DNA of 64,000 bases from Cervus elaphus (GCF_910594005.1 NC_057841.1:9471001-9535000), one strand, 5' to 3'. Counted from the stretch's first letter, positions 23,311-34,080 are shown. Notes: a model not told the origin generated them from the letters alone. Translations and numbers: made by a program.

Positions 23311-24951
23311 ACAAAAACAGTATGCTCTACTTTCTTTGGAAATTGGTATATGCGGGAAATTTGATAGACTGGGAATGATCATATGCTGGGGACACGTTTT
23401 CCCTCCTCCCTCCTCACTGTGCTGTGTTGGAACATAAAGAGGAATCTCTTCTGTGTCTCTGGAGGTACTGAGGTTGACACTTCGGTGTGTCTCGTCTGCA
23501 CCCTCTCCGTCTTTTCCCCGTCGGACAGCTGCTGATTGAATGCCTGGCCTGGCTCCCCGTCCTCCTCTCCGGCATCCCCTCTGCACCTGTAGACCTTGTC
23601 TTTTCCAACCTGTGGCCCCTCCATCCCCCCAGGGCTGACCCTGTCCCCGCAGCCTCTGTCCCCCTGACCTGGCAGGTGCACCCCCGGGGCAGGAGCCCCT
23701 GCCTGTGAGCTGAGCGTCACTTTCCACTCCAGCCCCAGATAAGGCTGACGTTTTGTTCCTTCACTCCCGTACTGATTTCTGTATTGCTCCTGAACTTCAG
23801 AAAAGGTTATCACAGGTCAAGCTCCAACTAGGACACCTCAGATGACCCGACTAGCTCCTGTGGAAGAGAAGTTCCCTGAACTGCCCCCGATGGTGTCACG
23901 TCACCATAGCTGCTTAGAGGAAGCTTGGGGGCTGGGTTCTGTGTGACTCAGAGGAGGTGACAGCCCGCCTTTCAGGGCCGGCCAACCACGCGAGCACAGG
24001 TGAATGGCTGTAATGAGAATGCCTACTTACTTCTGATGAAAAATACTCTTGTAAGGACAACTGCATGAGTGTTTGTGTGGATTTACATGTTCTCTCACTC
24101 TGGTTGTGTTAGAATTCAGAGGTTGCTTGGGGAGAGGAGGTAAGAATCCACAGATTTGACCAGTCGTTCTGAAGGTGCACGTCATCAGGCAGACACTTCC
24201 TTGTCAGCATCGGGGCCGGAGGCTCAGGGTCAGGCTGGAGGAGCTGGGGCAGCCTTGGCTTCCTAGCCATCACTTCCTTCCATCGCTCAGTGGTCATTCT
24301 CTCCTGTGAGCACATCCTTTGGGCGTTCGTGTGAATACCTCCAATCATGAGAGTCAGGGCCCTGCCAGGGGACTTTCTACCTTTTTCGGGACAAAAAGCT
24401 CTGATCCAGTAATCGGAGGGCAAGGTTCCCCTCAGTACTCCCCACCAGGAGGCCTTTTCCACTTTTGTGAACGTCAGCTGCTGCTGTACTTAAACTTCCA
24501 GCAGCCACCACTTGTGGCTCTTTAAAGGATGACAGCCACACATATAAAGTTCTAGAAGACTCTGAGAGTCTAATTACTCCCTTCTCAAACAATCGTGATG
24601 GGTGTGGACCCGTCTTCTGTGGGCACCAGCCTCGGGTGTGACCTATACTAACTGCAGGGTCTCTCTGGCCGGAGCCAGCGCTGGTCTCAGAGGGACTTTG
24701 CCTGAAATCACCCCGTGGCTCAGCCAGCCTCTCTCTTCCTTCTGGGTCTGGTTCCTCCATCCCCAGTCCTGACTGACTTGCTGGGGACACGTTCTCATAA
24801 ATCACTTCTACATAAATCAGAACCTCAGGCTGGAAAAACCAACCTAATTCAGACAGTATCTGTATTTCATTATAACTCAATTTGTCATGTCTGCAGTGGA
24901 GAGATCACCTAATTTTTTCCCCCAGTCTCTAAAGATCCTCTGTAAGCCAAT
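23311..24951. other. Repeat-poor, GC-richer 1.6 kb with overlapping open frames
   Basis: No transposon recognised. Minus-strand frames at 23305-23727, 23379-23813, 24109-24462 and 24377-24880 overlap in different frames, which argues against all being real. The 167-codon frame 24377-24880 is the most protein-like. Its stop codon overlaps an AAAAAG/GTAGAA donor-like sequence. I make no functional claim. Confidence 0.4.
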
Positions 24952-24963
24952 AGGATTAGTAAA

Positions 24964-25080
24964 GTGAAGTCACTCAGTCGTGTCCGACTCTTTGCGACCC
25001 CATGGACTGCAGCCTCCCAGGCTCCTCTGTCCATGGGATTTTCCAGGCAAGAATACTGGAGTGGGTTCCCATTTCCTCCA
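24964..25080 (-). mobile_element. Headless Bov-A SINE unit with perfect 12-bp target-site duplication
   Basis: Only the tRNA-less half of the SINE is present, from TCACTCAGTCGTGTCCGACT to CCCATTTCCTCC in antisense. AGGATTAGTAAA repeats exactly at 24952-24963 and 25081-25092, so the 117-bp unit is a complete insertion rather than a later deletion. Confidence 0.93.
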
Positions 25081-25092
25081 AGGATTAGTAAA

Positions 25093-25535
25093 TTGATCTC
25101 TAAAACATCCACTAATTAGCCTGATGCCTTTGTGTAGTTAACCAGAGTGAGAAGCGCATGAAAGCTCCCTGTGACATGATGGATCAAGGCTGTGAGTCAG
25201 GGGCTGGGTACCACGAGCCCAGGGCTGGGTGAGAGGTCTGGGTCTCACTTCTGCTCTGGGTCCTACTAGTGTGGCCCTGGGCGAGCAGACTCAAGTCTGG
25301 GGGCGGGGGTAGTTCATTCAAATAAAAACAGGATGGGATTAGAAAATTTCTAAGATTTCCTTGGTTGAAGAGAAAATAAAGGCTCTGGAACAATGTTTGA
25401 GAGTTGAGAGCAAGTTTTATGGCCAAACAGGGAACCCAACGCTATGCAGATAGTGCACTCCGATGGATGCAGCTCAGCCAAGGGCATAGACAAGCCTTAG
25501 AGAGCTGAAAACCACTGTCTGTGTGTGAGTCAAGG
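25093..25535. other. No feature recognised
   Basis: Single-copy-looking sequence. An 80-codon minus-strand frame (25184-25426) shows no domain. Confidence 0.5.
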
Positions 25536-25975
25536 GTCTCCAGGGACACAGGCCCCCACCCTCTGGATGTACACAGAGAGAGAGAGAGAGAGAGAGATTT
25601 ATTTTAAGGAGTTGGCTCTCACTTGTGAGGTCTCAAAATCTGCAGGACAGGCTGGCTGACTCGGGACACAGGAAAGACTTAATGTGGCAGCTTGAGTCCC
25701 AAGGCTGTCTACTGGCAGAAATTCCCTCTTCTATGGGGCCCACGGGCCTTTTCTCTTAAGGCCTTCAACTTGCCGGATGAGGCCCACCCACAGGATGGAG
25801 GGTTGATGATGAGTCTGCTGAATGCAGTGCTAATCTGCATATACTTTACTCAGAGTCAGCTGAGTGCAGTGCTAATCTCATCTCACCTTCACAGCAGCCT
25901 CCGAACAGGCATTTGACCAGATCCCTGGTTCTGAGTCCTTGCCAATTTGACACCTGGCATTAGCCGTCAACACTG
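25536..25975 (-). mobile_element. MaLR-like LTR, antisense
   Basis: GTCTCCAGGGACACAGGCCC, the (AG)n tract, ATTTATTTTAAGGAGTTGGC, AAAATCTGCAGGACAGGC, GATGAGGCCCACCCACA and CCAATTTGACACCTGGCA follow the reversed order of an old mammalian MaLR-type LTR. The family is uncertain. A short internal duplication (AGTGCTAATCT twice) is visible near 25826-25877. Confidence 0.55.
25575..25597 (+). repeat. (AG)n microsatellite
   Basis: Eleven AG dinucleotides in a row inside the LTR-like repeat. Confidence 0.95.
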
Positions 25976-26179
25976 TTCCTCGCTGGGAAGTCAGAATTTC
26001 TGTATGGTTGGCCGGAGATCTCTGGGCTAGTCAGTTGGCCTGGAGTGAGGGCTGAGAGGCATCCAGGCCATGCGACTCCTTTCAGCACCACCGCGGGTCA
26101 GCTGGGCAGCGAGGCTGAGATTCTGAGCCTTCACCACGACTTTCTGAGACCTGCCTGGGGAATCAGTAGCGATCTATGG

Positions 26180-26281
26180 CTGCCATTTCGTCCTCCAGGG
26201 GATCTTCCCGACCCAGAGATCAGACACACGTCTCCTGCTTTGGCAGGTAGATTCTTTACCACTGAGCCACTGGGAAGCCCA
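26180..26281 (-). mobile_element. Bov-tA SINE, head half
   Basis: TGCCATTTCGTCCTCCAGGG to CCACTGGGAAGCCC is the antisense tRNA head half. The other half is missing. It complements the headless units elsewhere in the window. Confidence 0.85.
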
Positions 26282-26565
26282 TGTATTAATACTAAATATG
26301 AAAAAGAACAACTGTTAAGATCACGTTCTTTTTTTTTTTTTTTAACTACTATACATTGCAGGACTTCAGAATCTTGCCATTAATCCCATAAGATAAAAAA
26401 CATAGTTCTTCAGAAGAGAAGATGGATTGGATTCAGGAATGGATTGTGAGTCAAGCATTTGTGTGATTAGTTAGTAGATAAGTTTAATAACTTTGAGGTC
26501 AGTAATGCAATTTTGAGGTCAAAACATTGCATAATAAATGAACAGCTGCAGAAAGGCTGGGCCAG

Positions 26566-26700
26566 AAGGCCTTGGAGTGGCTACCCACTCCAGGGTTCTT
26601 GCCTGGGGAATCCCCATGGACAGAGGAGCCTGGCGGGTTACGGTCCATGGAGTCACAAAGAGTCAGACACGACTGAAGTGACTTAGCACACATGCATTAC
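26566..26700 (+). mobile_element. Bov-A SINE, headless half
   Basis: CTTGGAGTGGCTACCCACTC onward to GAGTCAGACACGACTGAAGT and AGCACACATGCATTA. The tRNA-derived head is absent. Confidence 0.88.
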
Positions 26701-27611
26701 TTAAAATAACCCATTTCTGTAACAGTAATCTTACTTTCCACTCCCATTATGACAGACCCACAGCTCTTTCTATCTTTTGTTGTCTGAAAGGCAAGACTAC
26801 TGCTGAATTCAGCTCTCATAATCCGGCGTGGAATTACATCATGACCAAATGATTGACAGTATCTAAGCTTGACAGATTTGTGTTCTTTCTGTTCAGATTT
26901 TTAGAATAACAAGGAGTTTTTAATCATGTGTTTGATTTGAAAGTCTGAGATATAATCAGAGATTATACTTCAGATTACAGTTCACATTTCTCAGAGGGGA
27001 TGTATTTTTTTCAATCTTAAATCTCCCATGTGCCTCCAGTTCATGTAACTACAATGCTGGGCGATCAACATTGCTCAGGAAAAAAAAAATCAAACATCCT
27101 TGTTGAGAGAGAGAGGTAAAAGGAAAGAGAGAGGAGGATGCAGTGTAGCAAGTTAAAGGCAGATTTTTGAGTTTTGTTGCAGGAATCCTGACATAATAAT
27201 TCATATTTTAGCATTTCATAGAAAATATAAAGTTTTCTAACTTCTCTCTTTTCAGCCAGAAATCTATGCAACTCCACACACAGGGAAGATTTTAACTGAG
27301 AATGAATTGCCACTTTTTTATTGTTTTAATAAAAATTAAAGTACTGTGATAATGGTGCAGTTATTCTAGAGATTTTCCACCATTGTTGGAAAAAAATAGG
27401 CTTTAACTGAAATAATGCAAAAAAACAGATAATAAACAGTACACTACATGTGTGATTTCATTATTATTATTACCTGATCAGTGTTTCTTTTTTTTTTTCT
27501 GATCAGTGTTTCTATCAATTTATTAAGGTGTGAAAAAGATATGTTCTGAGACAGAGGAATAACAGTATGTCAGGGAGGCATAAAACAGTTAAATATATTT
27601 CAAAATGAGTT
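26701..27611. other. Unique AT-rich DNA with a tail-only insertion candidate
   Basis: No gene recognised. CTGATCAGTGTTTCT at 27474-27488 is repeated at 27499-27513 with exactly ten T between. See the finding for this site. Confidence 0.55.
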
Positions 27612-27788
27612 GAAATAGGTACTTTGTGACCCTATGGACTGTAGCCCGCCAGGCTCCTCTGTCCATGGGGATTCTCCAGGCAAGAATACTGGAGTGGGTA
27701 GCCATTCTCTTCTCCAAGCGTTCTTCCCAACCCAGGTCTCTCGCATTGCAGGCAGATTCTTCACCATCTGAGCCGCCAGAGAAGCCCT
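27612..27788 (-). mobile_element. Bov-tA SINE
   Basis: GTACTTTGTGACCCTATGG, CCAGGCAAGAATACTGGAG, TTCTTCACCATCTGAGCC and a GCCAGAGAAGCCC head, all antisense. A minus-strand open frame (27600-28130) reads through it and is explained by it in its C-terminal part. Confidence 0.92.
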
Positions 27789-28305
27789 CCAAAAGACAAA
27801 ACTAAATGAAAACCCCAATGCCTTAGGGCACGATAAAGCTATTTCTCTCTTGTTTTCTCGAAAATCACCCCAAGGTACAAGTGGAAAAAGAAACAAAGAG
27901 CACAGAAGTCCACCATCCATGAAACTAGAAAAGAACTGGACAGTGCAAGATGGTGGTGTGTGTGGGCGGGAGCTGGGCGATGAGAAAGAGCTGGTTTGCC
28001 AAGCAAGCCTTGAAGAGACTGGAGGACAGGAAGTCCTAGCCACATGGCCTGCAGTCTCATAGGTGCAGAGTGTTCCAGATGCGAGTCTCAGGCACAGAGG
28101 AGGGTAGGTGCGAGGAGCCAAAGGACACAAGGGTGTTAAGTAGAGTCTGCATGTCAGACAGTAAGCCTCCCTGTCCCTCCTCCACCCAATGACAAACTAG
28201 TCAGGGTGATGCTTCTCCAGAAAAGAGAAAGAGGAACTTCCTCTGGAGAAGCTGAAATACCTCAAGGAAAAAACTCTACTGGTATTGGTGATTAGGGATC
28301 CCTGA
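27789..28305. other. No feature recognised
   Basis: Single-copy-looking DNA. The upstream part of the minus-strand 27600-28130 frame lies here, Ser/Pro-rich and without a domain. Confidence 0.45.
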
Positions 28306-28315
28306 AAATAAATTC

Positions 28316-28490
28316 CCTTGGACAGCAAGGAGATCAAATCAGTCAATCCAAAAGGAAATCAACCCTCAATATTCACTGGAAGGACTGATGCTGCAGCTGA
28401 AGCTCCAATACTTTGGTTACCTAACGCAAAAAGCCGACTCGCTGGAGTCACTAAGAGTTGGACTCAATTTAGTGACTGAACAACAACAAG
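28316..28490 (+). mobile_element. Short internally deleted BovB with target-site duplication
   Basis: CCTTGGACAGCAAGGAGATC to AAAAAGCCGACTCGCTGGA, then a jump of about 150 bp in the family sequence to GTCACTAAGAGTTGGACTC and an AACAACAACAAG tail. AAATAAATTC occurs at 28306-28315 and 28491-28500. Confidence 0.9.
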
Positions 28491-28581
28491 AAATAAATTC
28501 AGCCTCTTTTCTGTTCAGTGGATTGTCTTTTCATTTTGTGGATGATTTGCTTTGCAAAAGCTTTTAAGTTTAATTAAGTCT

Positions 28582-28778
28582 CACTTGTGGTAAAGACAGC
28601 TAGTAAAGAACCTGCCTGCCAATGCAGGATGTGAAAGAGACATGGGTTTGATGCCTGGGTCAGGAAGACCCCCTGGAGAAGGAAGTAGCAACCTACTCCA
28701 GTATTCTTGCCTGGAAATTTCTGCAGACAGAGAAGCCTGGTGGGGTCACAAAGAGCTGGACATGACTAAAGGTGCATG
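28582..28778 (+). mobile_element. Bov-tA SINE
   Basis: AAAGAACCTGCCTGCCAATG, the AAGAGACATGGGTTTGATG variant head, CTCCAGTATTCTTGCCTGG and CTGGACATGACTAAAGGTGC, followed by a CA microsatellite at the SINE tail. Confidence 0.9.
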
Positions 28779-28782
28779 CATG

Positions 28783-28814
<32 letters not shown>
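28779..28814 (+). repeat. (CA)n microsatellite at SINE tail
   Basis: ACACAC units with one CGCA variant directly after the Bov-tA end. Growth of a microsatellite from a SINE tail is common in ruminants. Confidence 0.92.
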
Positions 28815-28815
<1 letters not shown>

Positions 28816-28879
28816 ATGCTGCTTATTTATTTTTGCTCTTTTTTTTTTTTTGCCTTAGAAGACAGATATTAATAATACT

Positions 28880-29235
28880 GATATAATTTACATCAAAAAT
28901 TGTTCTACCTGTGTTCTCTTCTGGGAGTTTTGTGGTTTCAGGTCTGATATTTAAGTCTTTAATCATTTTGAATTTATTGTTTTGTATATGGTGTGAGGAA
29001 ATGTTCTAATTTCATGTATTTACCTACAACTGTTCAGTTTTCCCAGTACCACTTACTGAAGAGACTCTTTTCTCCATCTTATAGTCTTGCCTTCTTTGGC
29101 ATAGATTAATTGACCGACCATAAGTGTGTAGGTTTACTTCTGAGCTCTCTACTCTGTTCTATTGATCTGTGTGTCTATTTTTGTGCCAGTACCAAGCTGT
29201 TTTGATTAATGCAGTTTTGAAGGATAGTCTGAAGT
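28880..29235 (-). mobile_element. L1 ORF2 segment, inverted relative to the following L1 3' end
   Basis: Antisense L1 ORF2 C-terminal region: GTTTTGTGGTTTCAGGTC, TTTTCCCAGTACCACTTACT, CTGTTCTATTGATCTGTG and GTGCCAGTACCAAGCTGTTT. It joins directly to a sense L1 3' UTR at about 29236, the arrangement produced by twin priming. Confidence 0.8.
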
Positions 29236-29400
29236 TGTACAGAATAAATAAGCAACAAGGATATATTGCATAGCACAGAGAAATATAGCCATTATTTTGT
29301 AATGACTTAAAAGGAACATAATCTATAAAAATATTGTATTGATATGTTGTACACCTGAAACTAATAAAATGCTGTAAACTCGCCTGTATCAATTAAAAAT
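29236..29400 (+). mobile_element. L1 3' UTR end
   Basis: AATAAATAAGCAACAAGGAT, ATTGCATAGCACAGAGAAAT, TTGTACACCTGAAACTAATA and a poly(A)-like end. Sense orientation, directly right of the inverted ORF2 piece. Confidence 0.78.
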
Positions 29401-29419
29401 GAACAGTCAAAATAAATCC

Positions 29420-30930
29420 AGTTCATTCTCCATTTGTTCACCAGTCTACAACACTGCCTGCCCTAGGAAATTCCAATCAGCATTTTGGCATAGAAGGATT
29501 ATCTGATATGTAAGGAGTGATGTATGAAAAAGGCTAAATCAAAAGCAAATAAACAGGCAAAGGAATGCAGAGGAAATAGAGAGCTGAAAAATATTTAACA
29601 CAAAAGAAGATAAAAGATGATCCACTCATGGAGCAAGAGGATGATGTTCTTTAAGTATTTGAATGACAAAGAAGTACACTTCTAAATATAAAGATATAGA
29701 TATAAAAGCCTAAATATAATGTTTAAGAAAGTTTTGAGGCTTTAAACTAAAAAATAGAAATGCACATTGGAGAGAAATGAAAGAAAAATAGAGGATTGAT
29801 CCAGCTGGTCCAGTACCTGATAGTAAGAGTTCCAGAGAGAATAAACAGAAAATTGTACAGAAAAATTATCAGACTATTATAATAAATATTTCCAGAACCA
29901 AAGACCAGTCTCTAGAATGACATAACCCAATGAATGCCCTGCATAAAATAAAAATAAAAGACCTATTGCAGGTTATATCATCATATATTTCAGAACAATA
30001 AGGAAAAGTTCTGAAAAAGACTTTTTGACAGGTCAAAGAATCTAAAAAAGGGGATATCAGACTTATGAATAGCAACCCTGGAATCTAGGCGAGGAAGAAG
30101 ATTCACTTCAAAATTCCTATTTTCCACTTAGACCTTAATATTTAAATAGATTGCTGTTCAAGGGTGAGGGTAGAATGAAGAAATCTTGAGATGTAAGGAG
30201 TGTTTAGCACTACCTCTTTAGCACTATTTAAAAATATGTATTTATGTATTTATTTATCTGCTTGGGTGTGTTGGGTCTTAGTTTCAGCTTGCAGTTTATT
30301 TGTCACCACGTATGTTGCAGCTCATGGGCTCAACAGTTGCTCTTAACTCCCCAGCCAGGGATTGAACCCACTTCCCCTGCTTTGCAAGGGGGATTCTTAA
30401 TTACTGGACCACCAGGGAAGTCTCTGGAGCCTTTCTCAGGAAACCACAGGAAGGCATATTTCAACAAAATGAGGAGGTGGGAACTGAGAAGGAGAAAAGA
30501 CTTGGGTTCTAGGGAGCAGAAAAGAGACCACAGAGGGAAATGGACTCACCAGTGACAGCAAAGCAAATCCAAAGTCCACAACAGCCACGTGGCACCCTGG
30601 AGTGATGGGAAGAGGCGGTAACAGAGAGGAGAGTAAATGGGGCTGACGGATCTTCTGATGCATCTGATCGGATGGAAAAATGATATTGAGAGAGTTTTGC
30701 ACAACTGGCAAAGGATGTAAAAAGATTTAGTAAATATTCAAAGAAAATGAAAAAAATCATAAAAAGATGTGTATATCAACAGTAGGTAAAGCCAAAGGTG
30801 GCATAAAAATGAAAATATAATTGTGATGCATATTGATTATAAATACTTACACATGTATAATGTATAACTGTAAATACCAACGTGGGGTTAATTCAAAATT
30901 AAATAGGATTATGGTGAAAGATTAAAGAGC
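29420..30930 (+). mobile_element. Ancient L1 (L1M-type) 3' region, split by a CHR SINE
   Basis: Highly diverged sense L1. GGGTGAGGGTAGAATGAAG, then after the SINE CCTTTCTCAGGAAACCACAG, CAACAAAATGAGGAGGTGGG and GGTTCTAGGGAGCAG match the order of old L1 3' ends. The left boundary (about 29420) is uncertain. It is AT-rich and carries no coding frame of note. Confidence 0.6.
30230..30424 (-). mobile_element. CHR-type SINE inside ancient L1
   Basis: Antisense CHR: TATTTATTTATCTGCTTGG, GGTCTTAGTTTCAGCTTGC, AGCCAGGGATTGAACCC and GGACCACCAGGGAAGTCTC. The surrounding L1 resumes right after the head. Confidence 0.85.
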
Positions 30931-30932
30931 AT

Positions 30933-31150
30933 TGTTGTTGTCATTGGTGTGTTCAATCATGTTCGATTCTCTGTGACCCCATGGACTGTAGCCCTCCAGG
31001 TTCCTCTGCCCACGGACTTTTTCATGCAAAAATGCCAGAGTGGGGTGCCATTTCCAGGGGATCTTCAAACCCAGGGATTGAACGTGCATCTCTTGTGTCT
31101 TCTGCATTGGCAGGTAGATTCTTTACCACTCGTGCCATGTGGGAACCCTC
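30933..31150 (-). mobile_element. Bov-tA SINE with target-site duplication
   Basis: TGTGTTCAATCATGTTCGAT, CCCATGGACTGTAGCCCTCC, TTTACCACTCGTGCCATGTG. AAAGAGCAT repeats at 30924-30932 and 31151-31159. Confidence 0.92.
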
Positions 31151-31159
31151 AAAGAGCAT

Positions 31160-31235
31160 GCAAGTGTGCTAAAATTCTCAATTCTGAAATGTTGGATTAA
31201 TATTGAGTAACATTATTGAATCATAAGAAACATAC

Positions 31236-31271
<36 letters not shown>

Positions 31272-32895
31272 TCAGGAGAAGGAAAATGTTTTAAATGTTG
31301 AGTGAGGTTTCCTCTGGGGCAAAGAAAGAAGTGGAAGATCAGGAGACAAGGAATATTGTTTTTGTCATAAGCTTCTTAGAACTATTGACTGCTTAAAACC
31401 ATCTGCAAATAGTACTTTAAATAAAATAAATGTTAGTGAAAAATAAAGCTAAAAAATCAACCCAGCATTTCTAAAACCTCAAGACACCAGAACAGAACTG
31501 GTCTCGTGAACAATGGTCAATACATGGAAGCCGCATCCACTGTGGCTTCTGAAATCAGTGTGGATGACTTCTTGGCATCAGACCACATTGACCGGCCATT
31601 GACCAGTGATGTTCAGTAACAATGCAAGCAAATAAATCCTAAAAGATGAGCTCAGATCAGCATCGCACTGCAGGAATCCTTTATTGTGGATTGCTTTTTG
31701 GTTTACGTTTAGCCACCAGATGGGCATGAAGGGGAGATAAATTTTGTTGTGAGAGAAAAGAAAGTATGCGCCTGGAGGAAAGGGTCACAGCCTCATCAGC
31801 CTCCCATCGGTCAGCCAGGTGCCCATGCCAACACAGACAACCCAAGGGCTTCAATAAAATGCAGAAAGGGGGGTCAAAAGGGATGTGAGAATAAGAAAAG
31901 TCTCCTGGATTCCAGTCTCCAATGATCACTGAAATGTGTGAAAGATAGCATAATTTAAAGCAAATTCTACATTCTAATTAAAGAATAATCTTCATAGAAT
32001 CTTGGTACATATTCTGTGACACAGCTATAACTGCTGGTTCAATTGATTTTTTTTTTTTTTCTCAGCAATAATATACTTCTTCTCTTCCTCACTGAATGCA
32101 GACCTTTCAGAAAGGGTTGGCTTTTTGTGACTTCAAATTAGAGTCTCTAATTTCCCCTATAAAACATGTGCAGAATATATATGGGCAAGTATCTTTTACC
32201 TTTGCCATCAAGTGTTCCGCGTTTCTGGAAGGCAGGGGCTCTAAACAGGAGGGGATCGATAGACAGCCTATATTTATCCTCTCTACCTGGAGCGCCGATG
32301 GCTCTTGTGATGTGAGTGACTACTGGGTACCAGACACCAGAACAATCCTGCCATCTGTTACGTGCAGGTCACCAGCCAGCAGATGGTGAACTTGGGTAAG
32401 TTTGCTTTTCTATTTTGAGATTTACTGAGGACAAGGGAGTTTATTCTCTCTGTTTCTCTCTCTCTCTCTGTGTTTAATATTGGAAAAGCACTTTCATTTT
32501 TGGATAGTGTTGAAGTTTTAGAAAACACTTGCTCTGTAATTGATATCAAGAGTTTTCCGTTTGCACAGACGGCTGTAATCGGAAGGCTGTAAGGGTTCAG
32601 GTGTTTAAGTTCGGCGGGAGACGGTAGTATATGCAGCCGTCTGCCTGTGCCCTCAGAAGGTCAGGGCAGAGAGCCGTGGTCCAGCCAGAACCCAGGACAC
32701 AGCCTCCAGAGGCGGCCTCCGTGAGAGGAGCGGCAGGCCTGTGCCCCGCTCCCTCTGTCCTCTGGGACTGGGTTGGCCCTCCTCTCAAAGGAGAATCAAC
32801 TCACTAAATTGAAATGGTACCATTTCCACAAGCTATTTAGTCTCAAGTTCTCAGCTTCACCTCCCTGGGGGAGGAAGCGGCATCTGGCTCCAGGA
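31160..32895. other. No gene recognised; (TA)n and small simple repeats
   Basis: Besides the (TA)n at 31240-31267, a (CT)n stretch (32446-32470) and a T-run (32048-32060), this 1.7 kb looks single-copy. 32590-32780 is GC-richer. No open frame here persuades me. Confidence 0.45.
31240..31267. repeat. (TA)n microsatellite
   Basis: About 14 uninterrupted TA units, 80 bp right of a Bov-tA SINE. Confidence 0.95.
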
Positions 32896-32958
32896 TGTTG
32901 CTGGGAAATCCCATGGACGGAGGACCCTGGCGGGCTATGGTCCATGAGGTCGCAGAGC
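32896..32958 (+). mobile_element. Bov-A SINE scrap
   Basis: GGGAAATCCCATGGACGGAG, then CCTGGCGGGCTATGGTCCAT and GAGGTCGCAGAGCG: 60 bp of the SINE body in GC-rich surroundings. Confidence 0.7.
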
Positions 32959-33940
32959 GCGTGAGCACGCGTGTCTCAGCCTCACCGGCCAGGAGCAGAG
33001 AGTGAAGCCTTGATGTCCCGGCCCCTGCTCCCTGAGCCTGACCGTGGAGAGTCCCGGCCTGTGCGTGACTCCGGGCATACCCGAGCTGTGTGTCTGTGTC
33101 CACGGGAAACCTGTCCTCGGCTTCATGCTCAGCTCCATGGAGGAATCCCCTCCCTGCCACCTGCAGGGTGCTCTTGTGAGGTGAACAATTCTGACCTGCA
33201 TTGTGGTTGTTGTGGAGGACGGTCTGGTTTGAGCCCCCGAATACTGAGCAGGTTATGTTGTGGCTGTTTCACCTCCCATGAACTATGGCCAGTGAAGTCT
33301 AAGTTCCTAACACCCTGCAAAGCCACGTGACCGTCTAGTTACCCAGTCTTGACGGTTTGTGTTGGTACAGGTACTTCTGTGACCAGTGATGCCATGGGAA
33401 CTGTAGCTTTACAGGAACCCAGGGTGAGGGGGGCCCAGGCCCCCCAACGGGTCTAATACACGGCTGCTGCTTCAATCCAGCCAGCCACATCTGTCAGCAT
33501 TATGCCACGGCTGCCATCTTTTCTGAGGGCACCTCCATGGGATGTCTTCGCTGATCTTCCCAAGCTACAATATTTCCATGAGGAGGACTTTCCCTTCCTT
33601 CTGTATCACATTTAATCAAGGCACGTCCCACAGCGGCATTTCTTAGCCCCACAAGTCAGCTCATTCCTTCAAACCTAGACACACTCTGCTAGAATGAACA
33701 GGTGGGGTGAATCTGGTGTTACAGTACTCAGAATGAATGTTTCCCCTTCACGGTCAAGTCTTTCTGACTCACAGTAAATCTGTTTGAGGGACCCTAACAT
33801 ACCTCTGCAATCCGGCTTTGGTTGTTCCCAGCTTCTCTCATCTGAGAATCACACTGCTGTTAGTCTAAGCTCCAAACCCCAGTGATGAAATTCCACAACC
33901 TGAATGTCCAGCTCCAAATGAGAAAGATGTATATTCTAAG
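32959..33940. other. GC-rich start, then unique DNA; no gene recognised
   Basis: 32960-33330 is GC-rich and several short frames overlap on both strands (105 codons at 32843-33160 minus, 119 at 32971-33330 plus), as chance predicts for such composition. No transposon recognised. Confidence 0.45.
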
Positions 33941-33941
33941 G

Positions 33942-33959
33942 ATATATATATATATATAT
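33942..33959. repeat. (TA)n at SINE junction
   Basis: Nine TA units immediately left of a headless Bov-A unit. Confidence 0.9.
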
Positions 33960-33960
33960 C

Positions 33961-34080
33961 TGTGTAGTTGCTAAATTGTGTCCGACTCTTTGTAACTCCA
34001 TGGATTGTAGCCTGCCAGGCTCCCCTGTCCGTGGGATTCTCCAGGTAAGAATACTGGAGTGGGTTGCCATTTCCTCCTCC
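33961..34080 (-). mobile_element. Headless Bov-A SINE unit
   Basis: AGTTGCTAAATTGTGTCCGA to GGTTGCCATTTCCTCCTCC in antisense. It stops at essentially the same internal point as the unit at 24964-25080. TATA-rich flanks prevent a clear target-site duplication. Confidence 0.88.

Noticed and set aside
23305..23813. Two overlapping minus-strand frames of 140 and 144 codons
   Set aside because: Overlap each other in different frames in GC-rich DNA, with no domain or exon signals. The first also runs to the edge of the BovB repeat.
27600..28130. 176-codon minus-strand frame, the longest outside microsatellite and BovB
   Set aside because: Its C-terminal third is antisense-read Bov-tA SINE, the rest is Ser/Pro-rich, and a different frame overlaps it (27839-28060). 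No domain.
28779..28814. CA run and similar runs as possible CRISPR or regulatory arrays
   Set aside because: They are ordinary dinucleotide microsatellites at SINE tails. A CRISPR array is not expected in a mammalian genome and no repeat-spacer pattern is present.
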